This document shows positions 1-5,770 of a stretch of DNA of 8,479 nucleotides, piece after piece. This stretch comes from an uncultured Terriglobales bacterium. GTDB taxonomy: Bacteria > Acidobacteriota > Terriglobia > Terriglobales > Acidobacteriaceae. Numbering within the stretch: position 1 is the first letter of the stretch; each line of letters starts with the position of its first letter. Both the position numbers and the translations under genes were made by a program. The notes below the pieces were generated by a model. The model did no database searches, was not told where the DNA came from, and saw only the letters and a program-made list of their open reading frames with translations. The stretch covers positions 1 through 8,479 of the forward strand of contig CATPBY010000401.1 in the NCBI GenBank assembly GCA_955652845.1, read 5' to 3'.

Positions 1-568
1 CTGTCAGCACTTGACGGGCGATTTCCTTCAGTGTCTCGAAAACTCCGGGACCCTGGAAGGCGACGGCTTCGATGACTGGCTCATTCTTCCGGCGCAGTTG
101 CTTGGCAAGGCTGTCAGCCGGCAGAACATTTGGCAGGTCGCGCTTATTGAGTTGCAGGACGTAAGGAATCTTGTGGAAGTCGTAGCCGTGTTCCTTGAGG
201 TTGTCCATCAGGTTGTCGAGCGCCTCGACATTGGCGTCCATGCGCTCTTCCTGCGAATCGGCGACGAAGACGATGCCGTCTACGCCGCGCAGAATCAACT
301 TGCGGCTGGCATCGTAAAACACCTGGCCGGGAACGGTGTAAAGGTGGATGCGGGTTTTAAAACCGCGCACTGAGCCCAGATCCAGGGGCAAGAAGTCGAA
401 GAACAGAGTGCGCTCCGTCTCCGTGGCCAGCGAAATCATCTTTCCCTTCTGCTGTTCGGCAGTTTTCTGATAGATGAACTGCAGGTTTGTCGTCTTGCCG
501 CCTAATCCGGCGCCATAGTAGACGATCTTGCAATTGATCTCACGGGCTGCAAAGTTGATGAAACTCAA
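1..568 (-). CDS. mglA: MglA-type Ras-like small GTPase (3' end cut by window edge)
   Basis: Small cytoplasmic GTPase that, in Myxococcus, sets cell polarity and drives gliding and type IV pilus motility, with MglB as its GAP. 189 residues are visible; the family is about 195 aa, so only the last few residues and the stop are missing. Seen: N-terminus MSFINFAAREINCKIVYYG, P-loop G19-AGLGGKT (G19-T26), TETER with Arg53, TVPGQ with Gln82, and the NKRD guanine-specificity motif at 141-144. Arg53 and Gln82 match the positions known to matter for hydrolysis in M. xanthus MglA. The start is a TTG at 566-568, chosen because the protein then begins exactly like MglA and GAGG (575-578) lies 6 nt upstream. 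No mglB-like gene lies upstream; the upstream same-strand gene is a VWFA protein 176 nt away. A weak -10-like TATAAA (minus strand, 644-649) lies 75 nt before the start, without a clear -35. Confidence 0.95.
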   Translation of the reverse strand, partial: MSFINFAAREINCKIVYYGAGLGGKTTNLQFIYQKTAEQQKGKMISLATETERTLFFDFLPLDLGSVRGFKTRIHLYTVPGQVFYDASRKLILRGVDGIVFVADSQEERMDANVEALDNLMDNLKEHGYDFHKIPYVLQLNKRDLPNVLPADSLAKQLRRKNEPVIEAVAFQGPGVFETLKEIARQVLT

Positions 569-574
569 GACTTT

Positions 575-578
575 CCTC
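575..578 (-). promoter_or_regulatory. Shine-Dalgarno GAGG fixing the TTG start of mglA
   Basis: On the minus strand GAGGAAAGTC precedes TTG. The GAGG core sits 6 nt from the start codon, a normal spacing. This supports a TTG start at 568 and the family-typical N-terminus MSFINF; an ATG-only gene finder would miss or shorten this gene. Confidence 0.75.
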
Positions 579-593
579 AAAACAGCGGACGGT

Positions 594-609
594 CGCCGGC
601 TGGCCGGCG
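594..609. repeat. GC-rich inverted repeat in the mglA 5' region
   Basis: CGCCGGC (594-600) and GCCGGCG (603-609) are exact reverse complements separated by TG. The element lies 26 nt upstream of the mglA start, between it and the preceding VWFA gene. There is no T-run after it on either strand, so it does not look like an intrinsic terminator. It could be an mRNA hairpin in the mglA leader or a protein-binding dyad; GC-rich palindromes of this size also arise by chance. Confidence 0.35.
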
Positions 610-744
610 CCTCCGCATTCAGATTTTGCTTGGTGCTGCTGGTTTTATACCACAGGGTTCGGCTGTCCCGGCAGGTTACTCTGGTTACGGCTGCCTCGCA
701 GTCCCTGTAACACAGCCCCTTTAACCATTGAGCACGGGTGAGAC

Positions 745-2091
745 TTAGTGCCTTGGGGGCGCCGCCGCAGGATAATAGCCGTCCTTGGCGTACACCTTCA
801 AATCAGGCCGCGCGACCTTGACTTCAATCGTGCGGTAAGTGCTGCTGGGCACGGCGCGCGTGGCGTAGCCGACGGTGTAAAGGTTTCTCGCATCGCCCAC
901 CGCCTGGGCATAGGCACTCTCAATGGCATCCCGGGAGAACTCGGTGAAGATCTCTCCCCCGGTGGCGTTGGCGTACTTAGGCAGGATGTCGCTATAGCCC
1001 TGGAGCGGTATGTGCAGCTTGGAGATCTTGTTGTAGCCCGGAATCGCCGCTGATTCCACTCCGACCCCATACACCAGGATCCCATTCGAAAGCAAGACTC
1101 GCAGCACATCGCGGTAGCTCGCGTCGCTGCGATATTCACGGCCATCGCTGATGATAAAAATGATCTTCCGCCGGCTACGTTCACGCCGGCTCAAATCCAT
1201 GGCCGCGGCCAGGACAGCGTCGTTCAACACGTGGGACTCCTTGGCGGGAGTGACCACGGTCGGCATGCCGGGGTCCAAAGGACGCCCGTTCACGACCGGC
1301 CCTTGCGGACCCAGCGGGCCATTCAGAACAGGCGGGCCATTATTGCGGCCCCGCGCCATCTTTAATTCGTTCAGCACGTCGGTCAATTTCTTACCCGCCG
1401 CTGTGAAGTCTGTTACGCGGGCGACATTGCTGCTGTAGGTGTAAATCGACACTTCATCAAAGGCGCTGAACGCCGCCTGCAGCGCGGGAAATGTCTGGTT
1501 GACCTTCTGCACCGCAACGTCCGGCATTCCCAAATCCAGAATGACGGCAGCCGACAAAGCAAATGGATCGCTGGTAAAAAAATTCAGTTTCTGCTTCTGG
1601 CCGTCCTCATAGACTGAGAAGTCTTTGGAGAACAAACCACTCACCAGATGACCTCCCTGGTCAGTCACTCTTACTGGGACCAACACATCGTTGACCGGAA
1701 CTACAAACTTGTAGAGTCCTTCATTGGGGTCCGCCGCTGCCGTCGTAGCGTCGGACGTGGCAGTCTTCACGTTGAATGGCGGTGGCGAGGGCGTGCTATC
1801 CGGCTTGGGAGCAGGCGTGGCTGGCGAAGCCGCAGTCTCGGGCGGTGCCTGGTTTGGGGGCGGTGCGGGCTGCTCAGTTGCCAGTGGAGTGTTTGGAAAT
1901 TGCGGCACGGGCCGCGAGGCGGAAGGGGCGTCAGGAATTTCCTGTTGTGCCGCATCTTTCGTCGGTGGATCTTGCTTGGGCGGATCCTGAGTTTGTGCCC
2001 TGCCGAAGACTGGGATCAGCCATGCAAGCAGGCAGAAGGCCGCTGCCTCCAGCCAGGCTCTGCGCCGTCGATTCCTAAACCCTGCCCGCAC
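745..2091 (-). CDS. Secreted VWFA-related acidobacterial protein with degenerate MIDAS
   Basis: Function unknown; an exported protein of the TIGR03436 type. The 448 aa read as: signal peptide (1-32, basic RNRRRR, hydrophobic 16-29, probable cleavage GRA|Q), Pro/Ala/Thr-rich linker (about 35-107), beta-strand module (about 126-175), VWA fold (about 178-400) and the family tail ending DGYYPA. VWA domains usually bind a metal through DxSxS, a Thr and an Asp. Here the first motif reads DLGMP (186-190): the Asp stays but both Ser are gone, and the Thr position reads His (HVLNDAV, Asp291). The third motif ISDG (Asp316) is present. A Gly/Pro-rich insert (about 246-285) contains collagen-like GPL-GPQ-GPV triplets. 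The GTG at 2089-2091 is the only start candidate after the upstream in-frame stop that keeps a full signal peptide; AAGGG lies just 4 nt before it. It is divergent from the next VWFA gene. A structural or binding role without metal is possible but inferred. Confidence 0.93.
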   Translation of the reverse strand: MRAGFRNRRRRAWLEAAAFCLLAWLIPVFGRAQTQDPPKQDPPTKDAAQQEIPDAPSASRPVPQFPNTPLATEQPAPPPNQAPPETAASPATPAPKPDSTPSPPPFNVKTATSDATTAAADPNEGLYKFVVPVNDVLVPVRVTDQGGHLVSGLFSKDFSVYEDGQKQKLNFFTSDPFALSAAVILDLGMPDVAVQKVNQTFPALQAAFSAFDEVSIYTYSSNVARVTDFTAAGKKLTDVLNELKMARGRNNGPPVLNGPLGPQGPVVNGRPLDPGMPTVVTPAKESHVLNDAVLAAAMDLSRRERSRRKIIFIISDGREYRSDASYRDVLRVLLSNGILVYGVGVESAAIPGYNKISKLHIPLQGYSDILPKYANATGGEIFTEFSRDAIESAYAQAVGDARNLYTVGYATRAVPSSTYRTIEVKVARPDLKVYAKDGYYPAAAPPRH

Positions 2092-2193
2092 TGTCCCTTC
2101 GCAACTGCTCTAATTTCGGATGCTATGCCTTCCGATTTGGTGCATCTAATACTAGAGAGATAGACTAACAAAAAGCGCGAAAGAATACTCTTG
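2092..2193. promoter_or_regulatory. Divergent intergenic region between two VWFA genes
   Basis: These 102 nt separate two oppositely transcribed paralogs and must hold a promoter for each unless one is read from elsewhere. On the plus strand TTGGTG (2137-2142) and TAGACT (2161-2166) are 18 nt apart, matching the sigma-70 consensus at 3 and 4 of 6 positions. The minus strand has only weak candidates such as TATTAG. An inverted repeat TCGGA (2116-2120) / TCCGA (2131-2135) with a 10-nt spacer could be a shared operator. All of these matches are weak. Confidence 0.3.
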
Positions 2194-3246
2194 ATGCCCA
2201 AAACCCCCGTCTTTCAGGCTTTTAGCATTTTTCTGCTTTCGGTCTGCCTGTCCGGTTTCGCTTCCCAAGCGCAACAGCTTCCTCAACTCGCCGCTCCCGA
2301 TCAGCCGCCGGCGCAGGACCAAACCCCTGATGACTCGGTCAGCACGTTGAAGATCAATGTCAACGTTGTGCAGCTGTTTTTCAATGTCAAGGACAGGAAG
2401 GGATCGTTGATTCCCAGTCTGCCAAAAGACGAGTTCGAAATCCTGGAAGACGCCAAGCTTCAGACCATTAAATATTTCACGGCGGAATCTAACTTGCCGC
2501 TCACTCTGGGGATTCTCATTGACTCAAGCGGCAGCCAGCAGCGCGTGCTCGACATGGAAAAGGAAATCGGCGGCGCTTTTCTTTCTCAGATCCTCCGCGA
2601 TAAAGACCTGGCTTTTGTACTCGGCTTTGACGTCAATGTGGACTTGCTGCAGGACTTTACGAACTCGCCCCGACTTCTGAAAACCGCGCTCAACAGTGCG
2701 AAGATCAACACTGGCGGTGGTTTCGGCGGGGGGGCCGGCATTCCCGGGCAGGGTGGCGGCCCTGTGCCCACCAGCAATCCGCGCGGGACTCTCCTGTATG
2801 ACGCGGTCTACCTGGCCTCGCATGACGAACTGGCGCAACAGGTGGGACGGAAGGCCATGATCCTATTGACTGACGGGCAAGACCAGGGAAGTCAGCTTGG
2901 GATCAAAGACGCGATCGAAGCGGCGCAAAAGGCCGACAGTATCGTGTACGTATTATTGTGTGCGGACCGCGGTTTCTATGGTGGCTTCGGATACTCCGGC
3001 GAGGGTGAAATGAAAAAACTCACCCAGGAAACCGGAGGCCGTGTTATTGATGTGGGAAATAAGCCGGAAAAACTGAAACAAGCCTTCGATCAGATCGCCC
3101 TCGAGCTGCGCAGCCAGTACAACATAGGCTACACGCCCACCAATACTGCCCGCGACGGCAGCTTCCGTAAAGTTGAGATACGAACCAAGACCAAGGATTA
3201 CAAAATCCAGGCTCGCAGTGGATACTATGCTGCGAAACGCGATTAG
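2194..3246 (+). CDS. Secreted VWFA-related acidobacterial protein, intact MIDAS
   Basis: Exported VWA protein of the TIGR03436 type; biological role unknown. The 350 aa read as: signal peptide (1-26, hydrophobic 10-22, probable cleavage SQA|QQ), a short Gln/Pro/Asp-rich linker (29-50), beta-strand module (about 51-103, with DRKGSLIPSLPKDEFEILED), VWA fold (about 104-305) and tail ending RSGYYAAK. The metal site is complete: DSSGS at 110-114, Thr199 in GTLLYDAV, Asp227 in LLTDGQD. A Gly-rich loop (about 173-198) precedes the MIDAS Thr. The ATG at 2194 is preferred; the TTG directly before it (2191) would add one residue. No strong Shine-Dalgarno is seen (GAAAG about 10 nt upstream). It is divergent from the degenerate paralog and convergent with the PilZ/coiled-coil gene (41-nt gap). 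Metal-dependent ligand binding at the cell surface or in the periplasm is a reasonable inference. Confidence 0.94.
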   Translation: MPKTPVFQAFSIFLLSVCLSGFASQAQQLPQLAAPDQPPAQDQTPDDSVSTLKINVNVVQLFFNVKDRKGSLIPSLPKDEFEILEDAKLQTIKYFTAESNLPLTLGILIDSSGSQQRVLDMEKEIGGAFLSQILRDKDLAFVLGFDVNVDLLQDFTNSPRLLKTALNSAKINTGGGFGGGAGIPGQGGGPVPTSNPRGTLLYDAVYLASHDELAQQVGRKAMILLTDGQDQGSQLGIKDAIEAAQKADSIVYVLLCADRGFYGGFGYSGEGEMKKLTQETGGRVIDVGNKPEKLKQAFDQIALELRSQYNIGYTPTNTARDGSFRKVEIRTKTKDYKIQARSGYYAAKRD

Positions 3247-3287
3247 AGTCGAGCCTGCACGTCCGAAAAATGGACTGGGTGGCGACT
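3247..3287. terminator. Weak hairpin between convergent genes
   Basis: The gap between the two stop codons contains AGTCG (3247-3251) complementary to CGACT (3283-3287), and inside it GTCC / GGAC flanking an A-rich loop. Together they could fold into an imperfect hairpin followed on the plus strand by TTTAGTT. The stem is broken and the T-tract is poor, so a terminator role is tentative. Confidence 0.2.
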
Positions 3288-4745
3288 TTAGTTGTCGTCG
3301 GGATCGCACCTCGCTTCCGATCGGATTTTTTCGCCAAGCAGTGTCGCCACAGAGTTGAGGTCTTTGGCCAGAGAAAGCCGCCAGCGTCCTACCGAATGCT
3401 GCGCTAACTCTTCCATGGTTTGTTCAAAGGCCTGCATCGCCTCCGCAACCTGGGCCTTTAGCGATTCGGTGATTGAACCTTCAATTTCCTTCTGGATGTT
3501 GTTTAATCGGCGGCAAGCCTGGTCGAGCTGATTCTCGAGGTCCTTTGCCCCGTCTGTTTTGAGTTTCCGGAGTACGGCGCCCGCGGTGCTGTCCAGTTCA
3601 ATGCGGGTCGCGGAAACGATCTCGCCAGCGATCTTTTCCAGGTGCGCATCCAGCTGTGACTCAAAACGTCTCACCGAGTCGTCCAGCTTTCCGGCGCGAC
3701 TTCCCAGGTCTGCGACCTGCGCCTCAATCTGCACTGATTTCGCCTCAGCCGCCGCGTGGACTTGTTCCATTTCACGGCGATAGGCATCGTGTTCCTCCCC
3801 CAAGCGCTGTTGCAGCACTTTCAAGTGCTCCTCGGCGCGCCGGTCGAGGCGGCTTCCTGCATCCAGAGCCTGCTGTTGAAATTTCTCTACCCCGGCGCGG
3901 AGCTGATTGCGCACGGTGTCGGCCATGTCCAGGGAAATAGCCTGCGATCGCTGCTCGACCGCCTGCAGGTCCTGCGAGACCCGCTGAAGGAACTCCTCCC
4001 GAGCTATGGTTATTTTTTCTTCGATCGCCGCTTTGGCGGCTCCGAACACCTCGGCTCCCTGTTCGCGCGTTTGTTGCAGGGATTGTGCGCTCAGGTCCTG
4101 CCGCAGGCGAGTCCAAAGCTGCTCTTCCAATTCTGGTGGAATCTGCGATAGCGATACTTCAAATCGGCTGCGCTTTGTTTCTCCGCGCGCCAGCTTCTCC
4201 CTTATTGCGGAAACTTCCGCGTTGAATGGCTGGATAAGTTCGGTGAGAATGGATTTCAGATGCTCGTCCGAAAGCTGTTTCTCAATTTTGTCGAACACTG
4301 CTTTTAAGGTCGGCGGATCAGGATTCAGCGGCTGATGGATGGCCCCGGAGCTCACCGTCGACGCCTTTCGAACTGCCCGCTGTGCGCTGGAAGCGGGCAT
4401 CTCCAGCAATCCTTTCCATTCTTCCGGACAAGGTTTTAGTCCCCAGAAATTTTCTGGCCGATCCAGCTTTACTCCCAGCATCCAGCCCGGCTGATCAGAC
4501 TCCATTGGTTGGCAGGCTACGACCTTGGCTGCGGTTTCGCGGCCTTCCCTGGTTTGAAATCGCACCGGAACCCCTGCCTCCAGCCTCACCGGCGAACGCA
4601 TGGCGCAACCATGGGCGTTAACCACCAGAGTTTCGCAGATTTCTGAAAACTTTGTATCCGGCTCCAGGCTGGTCACTCTTATCGGGACCGTGACTGGCAC
4701 TCTTGAACTTCGCCGTGCTGTCTCAGCTGCATTTGCTCGCTGCAT
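3288..4745 (-). CDS. PilZ-like N-terminal domain fused to a long coiled coil
   Basis: No specific function recognised. The 485 aa have no signal peptide or membrane segment, so the protein is probably cytoplasmic. Residues about 10-105 look like a PilZ domain (c-di-GMP receptor fold): R11-x-x-x-R15, then VVNAHGCAM around 41-49 where the D/N-x-S-x-x-G motif normally lies, and GVKLDRPENFWGL at its end. The second motif is degenerate (Asn43 kept, Ser replaced, Gly shifted), so binding of c-di-GMP is uncertain. From about 145 to 475 the chain is almost wholly Glu/Gln/Lys/Arg/Ala/Leu-rich helix with heptad-like spacing, broken briefly by Pro at 203-204, and ends in an acidic DPDDN tail. The ATG at 4745 is supported by AAGGGG (4752-4757) 6 nt upstream. 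It is convergent with a VWFA gene and divergent from the small ORFs on its other side. Scaffold or filament-like roles are possible but inferred. Confidence 0.85.
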   Translation of the reverse strand: MQRANAAETARRSSRVPVTVPIRVTSLEPDTKFSEICETLVVNAHGCAMRSPVRLEAGVPVRFQTREGRETAAKVVACQPMESDQPGWMLGVKLDRPENFWGLKPCPEEWKGLLEMPASSAQRAVRKASTVSSGAIHQPLNPDPPTLKAVFDKIEKQLSDEHLKSILTELIQPFNAEVSAIREKLARGETKRSRFEVSLSQIPPELEEQLWTRLRQDLSAQSLQQTREQGAEVFGAAKAAIEEKITIAREEFLQRVSQDLQAVEQRSQAISLDMADTVRNQLRAGVEKFQQQALDAGSRLDRRAEEHLKVLQQRLGEEHDAYRREMEQVHAAAEAKSVQIEAQVADLGSRAGKLDDSVRRFESQLDAHLEKIAGEIVSATRIELDSTAGAVLRKLKTDGAKDLENQLDQACRRLNNIQKEIEGSITESLKAQVAEAMQAFEQTMEELAQHSVGRWRLSLAKDLNSVATLLGEKIRSEARCDPDDN

Positions 4746-4828
4746 AGGTTTCCCCTTCTGTAGCCAGAGCGCGTCCCGGGTGTGTCTATGAACGAGCTCA
4801 GCCTTCAGTAAGGTAACGCCAAGTCCGC

Positions 4829-4857
4829 CTTATAGCTCTCACTCAGGAGTGTCTTTA
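4829..4857 (-). promoter_or_regulatory. Candidate promoter of the PilZ/coiled-coil gene with a dyad in its spacer
   Basis: On the minus strand TATAAG (4829-4834) is a 5/6 match to the -10 box, with TAAAGA (3/6 to -35) 17 nt upstream. A perfect dyad CACTC-AG-GAGTG (4840-4851) lies inside the spacer, a place where repressors or MerR-like activators bind. The implied leader is about 75 nt. The -35 match is weak. Confidence 0.3.
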
Positions 4858-4998
4858 CATCGTGTTCAACCGGGCACTGCCCCTTCGTAATTGGACGCGC
4901 GACACATTTCTGGTAAGCAGAAGTTTCGTCGAAGTGACAATCAGCTCATTAATCAACGTGCCTTATCGCTTTGCTCGAGCGCATGCAATAGGACAGTA

Positions 4999-5094
4999 AT
5001 GAGACCAGACACTGACCATCAGCCTGTGCGGAATGAACTAAGGGGTGAACTTCTCCGAGAGATTTTGGGATACCTTGAGCCTGCCTGCCTTTAG
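4999..5094 (+). CDS. Possible 31-aa small protein or leader peptide
   Basis: A short ORF from ATG (4999) to TAG (5092-5094), unrecognised. AGGA (4990-4993) lies 5 nt upstream, the best ribosome binding site on this strand in the region. The peptide is charged at first (MRPDTDHQPVRNELRG) and then looks like an amphipathic helix (ELLREILGYLEPACL). It stops 20 nt before the ATG of the Cys-rich small gene, so it could be a cotranscribed small protein or an upstream ORF controlling that gene. An ORF this short may be chance; the evidence is the ribosome site and the position only. Confidence 0.3.
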   Translation: MRPDTDHQPVRNELRGELLREILGYLEPACL

Positions 5095-5114
5095 GGCCAG
5101 GGATCATAACCAAC

Positions 5115-5333
5115 ATGACCACACCATTCTTGAAGCGGCTTTTGCAGAAATGTTGTCCGCATCGGTTTTCCTGGCCGCATGCCGGACCCTACGGCCAGGA
5201 TTACCAGATATGCCTCATCTGCGGCGTGGCCTACGAATATGACTGTACAACCATGAGCCAGACCGGCCGATTGGCGGCCACTTTGGAGGCGCGAGAGCAA
5301 TACTTGCCCAGAAAACAGGCTGCAAATAAGTAA
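5115..5333 (+). CDS. Small Cys-rich protein, possible zinc ribbon
   Basis: A 72-aa protein of unknown function. Cys/His residues cluster as CCPH (13-16), C-L-I-C-G (C33, C36) and Cys44; the C-x-H plus CxxCG spacing suggests one zinc site. The CPH...YQxCxxCG...YD arrangement resembles small hypothetical proteins I associate with acidobacteria, but I cannot name a family. There is no signal peptide or membrane segment, and the C-terminus is a basic/acidic helix (LEAREQYLPRKQ). AGGGA (5099-5103) lies 11 nt upstream of the ATG, a long but usable spacing. It follows a possible 31-aa ORF on the same strand and is convergent with the DUF3052 gene, 15 nt away. The alternative that it is a chance ORF is less likely, because the Cys pairs are well placed and no better gene covers this stretch on either strand. 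Confidence 0.7.
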   Translation: MTTPFLKRLLQKCCPHRFSWPHAGPYGQDYQICLICGVAYEYDCTTMSQTGRLAATLEAREQYLPRKQAANK

Positions 5334-5348
5334 CAGCGAAGCGCGGTT
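5332..5348. terminator. Short hairpin filling the gap between convergent genes
   Basis: AAC-a-GCG (5332-5338) pairs with CGC-g-GTT (5342-5348) around an AAG loop, giving six base pairs and one mismatch. It occupies the whole space between the TAA of the Cys-rich gene and the TAG of the DUF3052 gene. There is no T-run on either side, so any role as a bidirectional terminator is tentative. Confidence 0.2.
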
Positions 5349-5762
5349 CTAGCGGTTGGAGCGGTCCTTAACCCGAACCACGAACTTCAATCCTGACCAC
5401 ACTTCGCTTATGGCGCAGACTTTCACATCCACCAGGCCCGCCTCCAGGCCAATTCGGCGAACTTCTTTTTCAGTGAGGTCGGAGGCAACTCCAGAGGTCT
5501 TTTTAGGCCAGCTTACCCACAGCATGCCGGCGGGAGCGAGTTGTCTGGCAACGCTAGTGAATTGCTTCTTCATCTCGGCTTGAGTCGTGGTGAAGATGAT
5601 CGCGAAATCGAGCGGGCCGTGCCCATCGGTCGCTATGCGGCAGCCCTGCAAGGCTGATTTCAATTCTGCCTTCACTTCGGCCGGCAACCCCAGCAGGGCA
5701 ATGCGAAACTCCGGCTTGATGCCGAGCTTTTTGAACAGCGGGTTGCCGGAGTATCCCGCCAT
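5349..5762 (-). CDS. DUF3052 family protein
   Basis: A 137-aa cytoplasmic protein of the DUF3052 family; its reaction is not known. Recognised by the N-terminus AGYSGNPLFKKLGIK (2-16), the strand IALLGLP (21-27), DFAIIFTT (52-59), the family signature LWVSWPKKTSGVASDLTE (81-98) and the near-terminal DVKVCAISEVWSGLKFV (112-128). Length is normal for the family. The alternating strands and helices recall half of a Rossmann-like or methyltransferase fold, but no SAM-binding glycine motif is seen. It starts 8 nt after the stop of the upstream VWFA gene, on the same strand, so the two are probably cotranscribed. No Shine-Dalgarno is visible before the ATG, suggesting translation by reinitiation after the VWFA stop. 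The start at 5762 gives the family-typical N-terminus. Confidence 0.93.
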   Translation of the reverse strand: MAGYSGNPLFKKLGIKPEFRIALLGLPAEVKAELKSALQGCRIATDGHGPLDFAIIFTTTQAEMKKQFTSVARQLAPAGMLWVSWPKKTSGVASDLTEKEVRRIGLEAGLVDVKVCAISEVWSGLKFVVRVKDRSNR

Positions 5763-5770
5763 GGCGAGGT

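Larger units (their letters stand above)
4746..5114. other. 369-nt region between divergent genes
   Basis: No tRNA, recognised ncRNA or riboswitch is visible. On the minus strand it holds a candidate promoter for the PilZ/coiled-coil gene (separate entry). On the plus strand it holds a possible 31-aa ORF with a good ribosome binding site (4999-5094, separate entry). Two other open frames (from about 4891 and 5045) lack ribosome binding sites and overlap these signals. No convincing plus-strand sigma-70 promoter is seen: GTGACA is a 5/6 match to -35 but has no -10 at proper spacing. Confidence 0.6.

Noticed and set aside
594..609. Inverted repeat upstream of mglA as a terminator for the first VWFA gene
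   Set aside because: No T-run follows it on the minus strand, the loop is only 2 nt, and it lies about 135 nt after the VWFA stop, next to the mglA start.
1648..2163. 171-aa open frame on the plus strand over the start of the first VWFA gene
   Set aside because: It is antisense to the signal peptide and Pro-rich linker; its Arg/Gly/Trp-rich composition is what the complement of Pro/Ala/Thr codons gives, and no ribosome site or domain is seen.
3656..4151. Plus-strand frames over the PilZ/coiled-coil gene
   Set aside because: They are antisense to a gene with a strong ribosome site and coherent heptad pattern; GC-rich coding DNA of this type leaves the opposite strand open.
4891..5094. Longer 67-aa version of the 31-aa ORF starting at the TTG at 4891
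   Set aside because: The upstream part has no ribosome binding site and unremarkable composition; the internal ATG at 4999 with AGGA is the better start.
5045..5242. 65-aa plus-strand frame starting GTGAACTTC, with AGGGG close before it
   Set aside because: It overlaps the Cys-rich gene and the 31-aa ORF in another frame, its AGGGG is only 1 nt from the start codon, and its sequence shows no motif.
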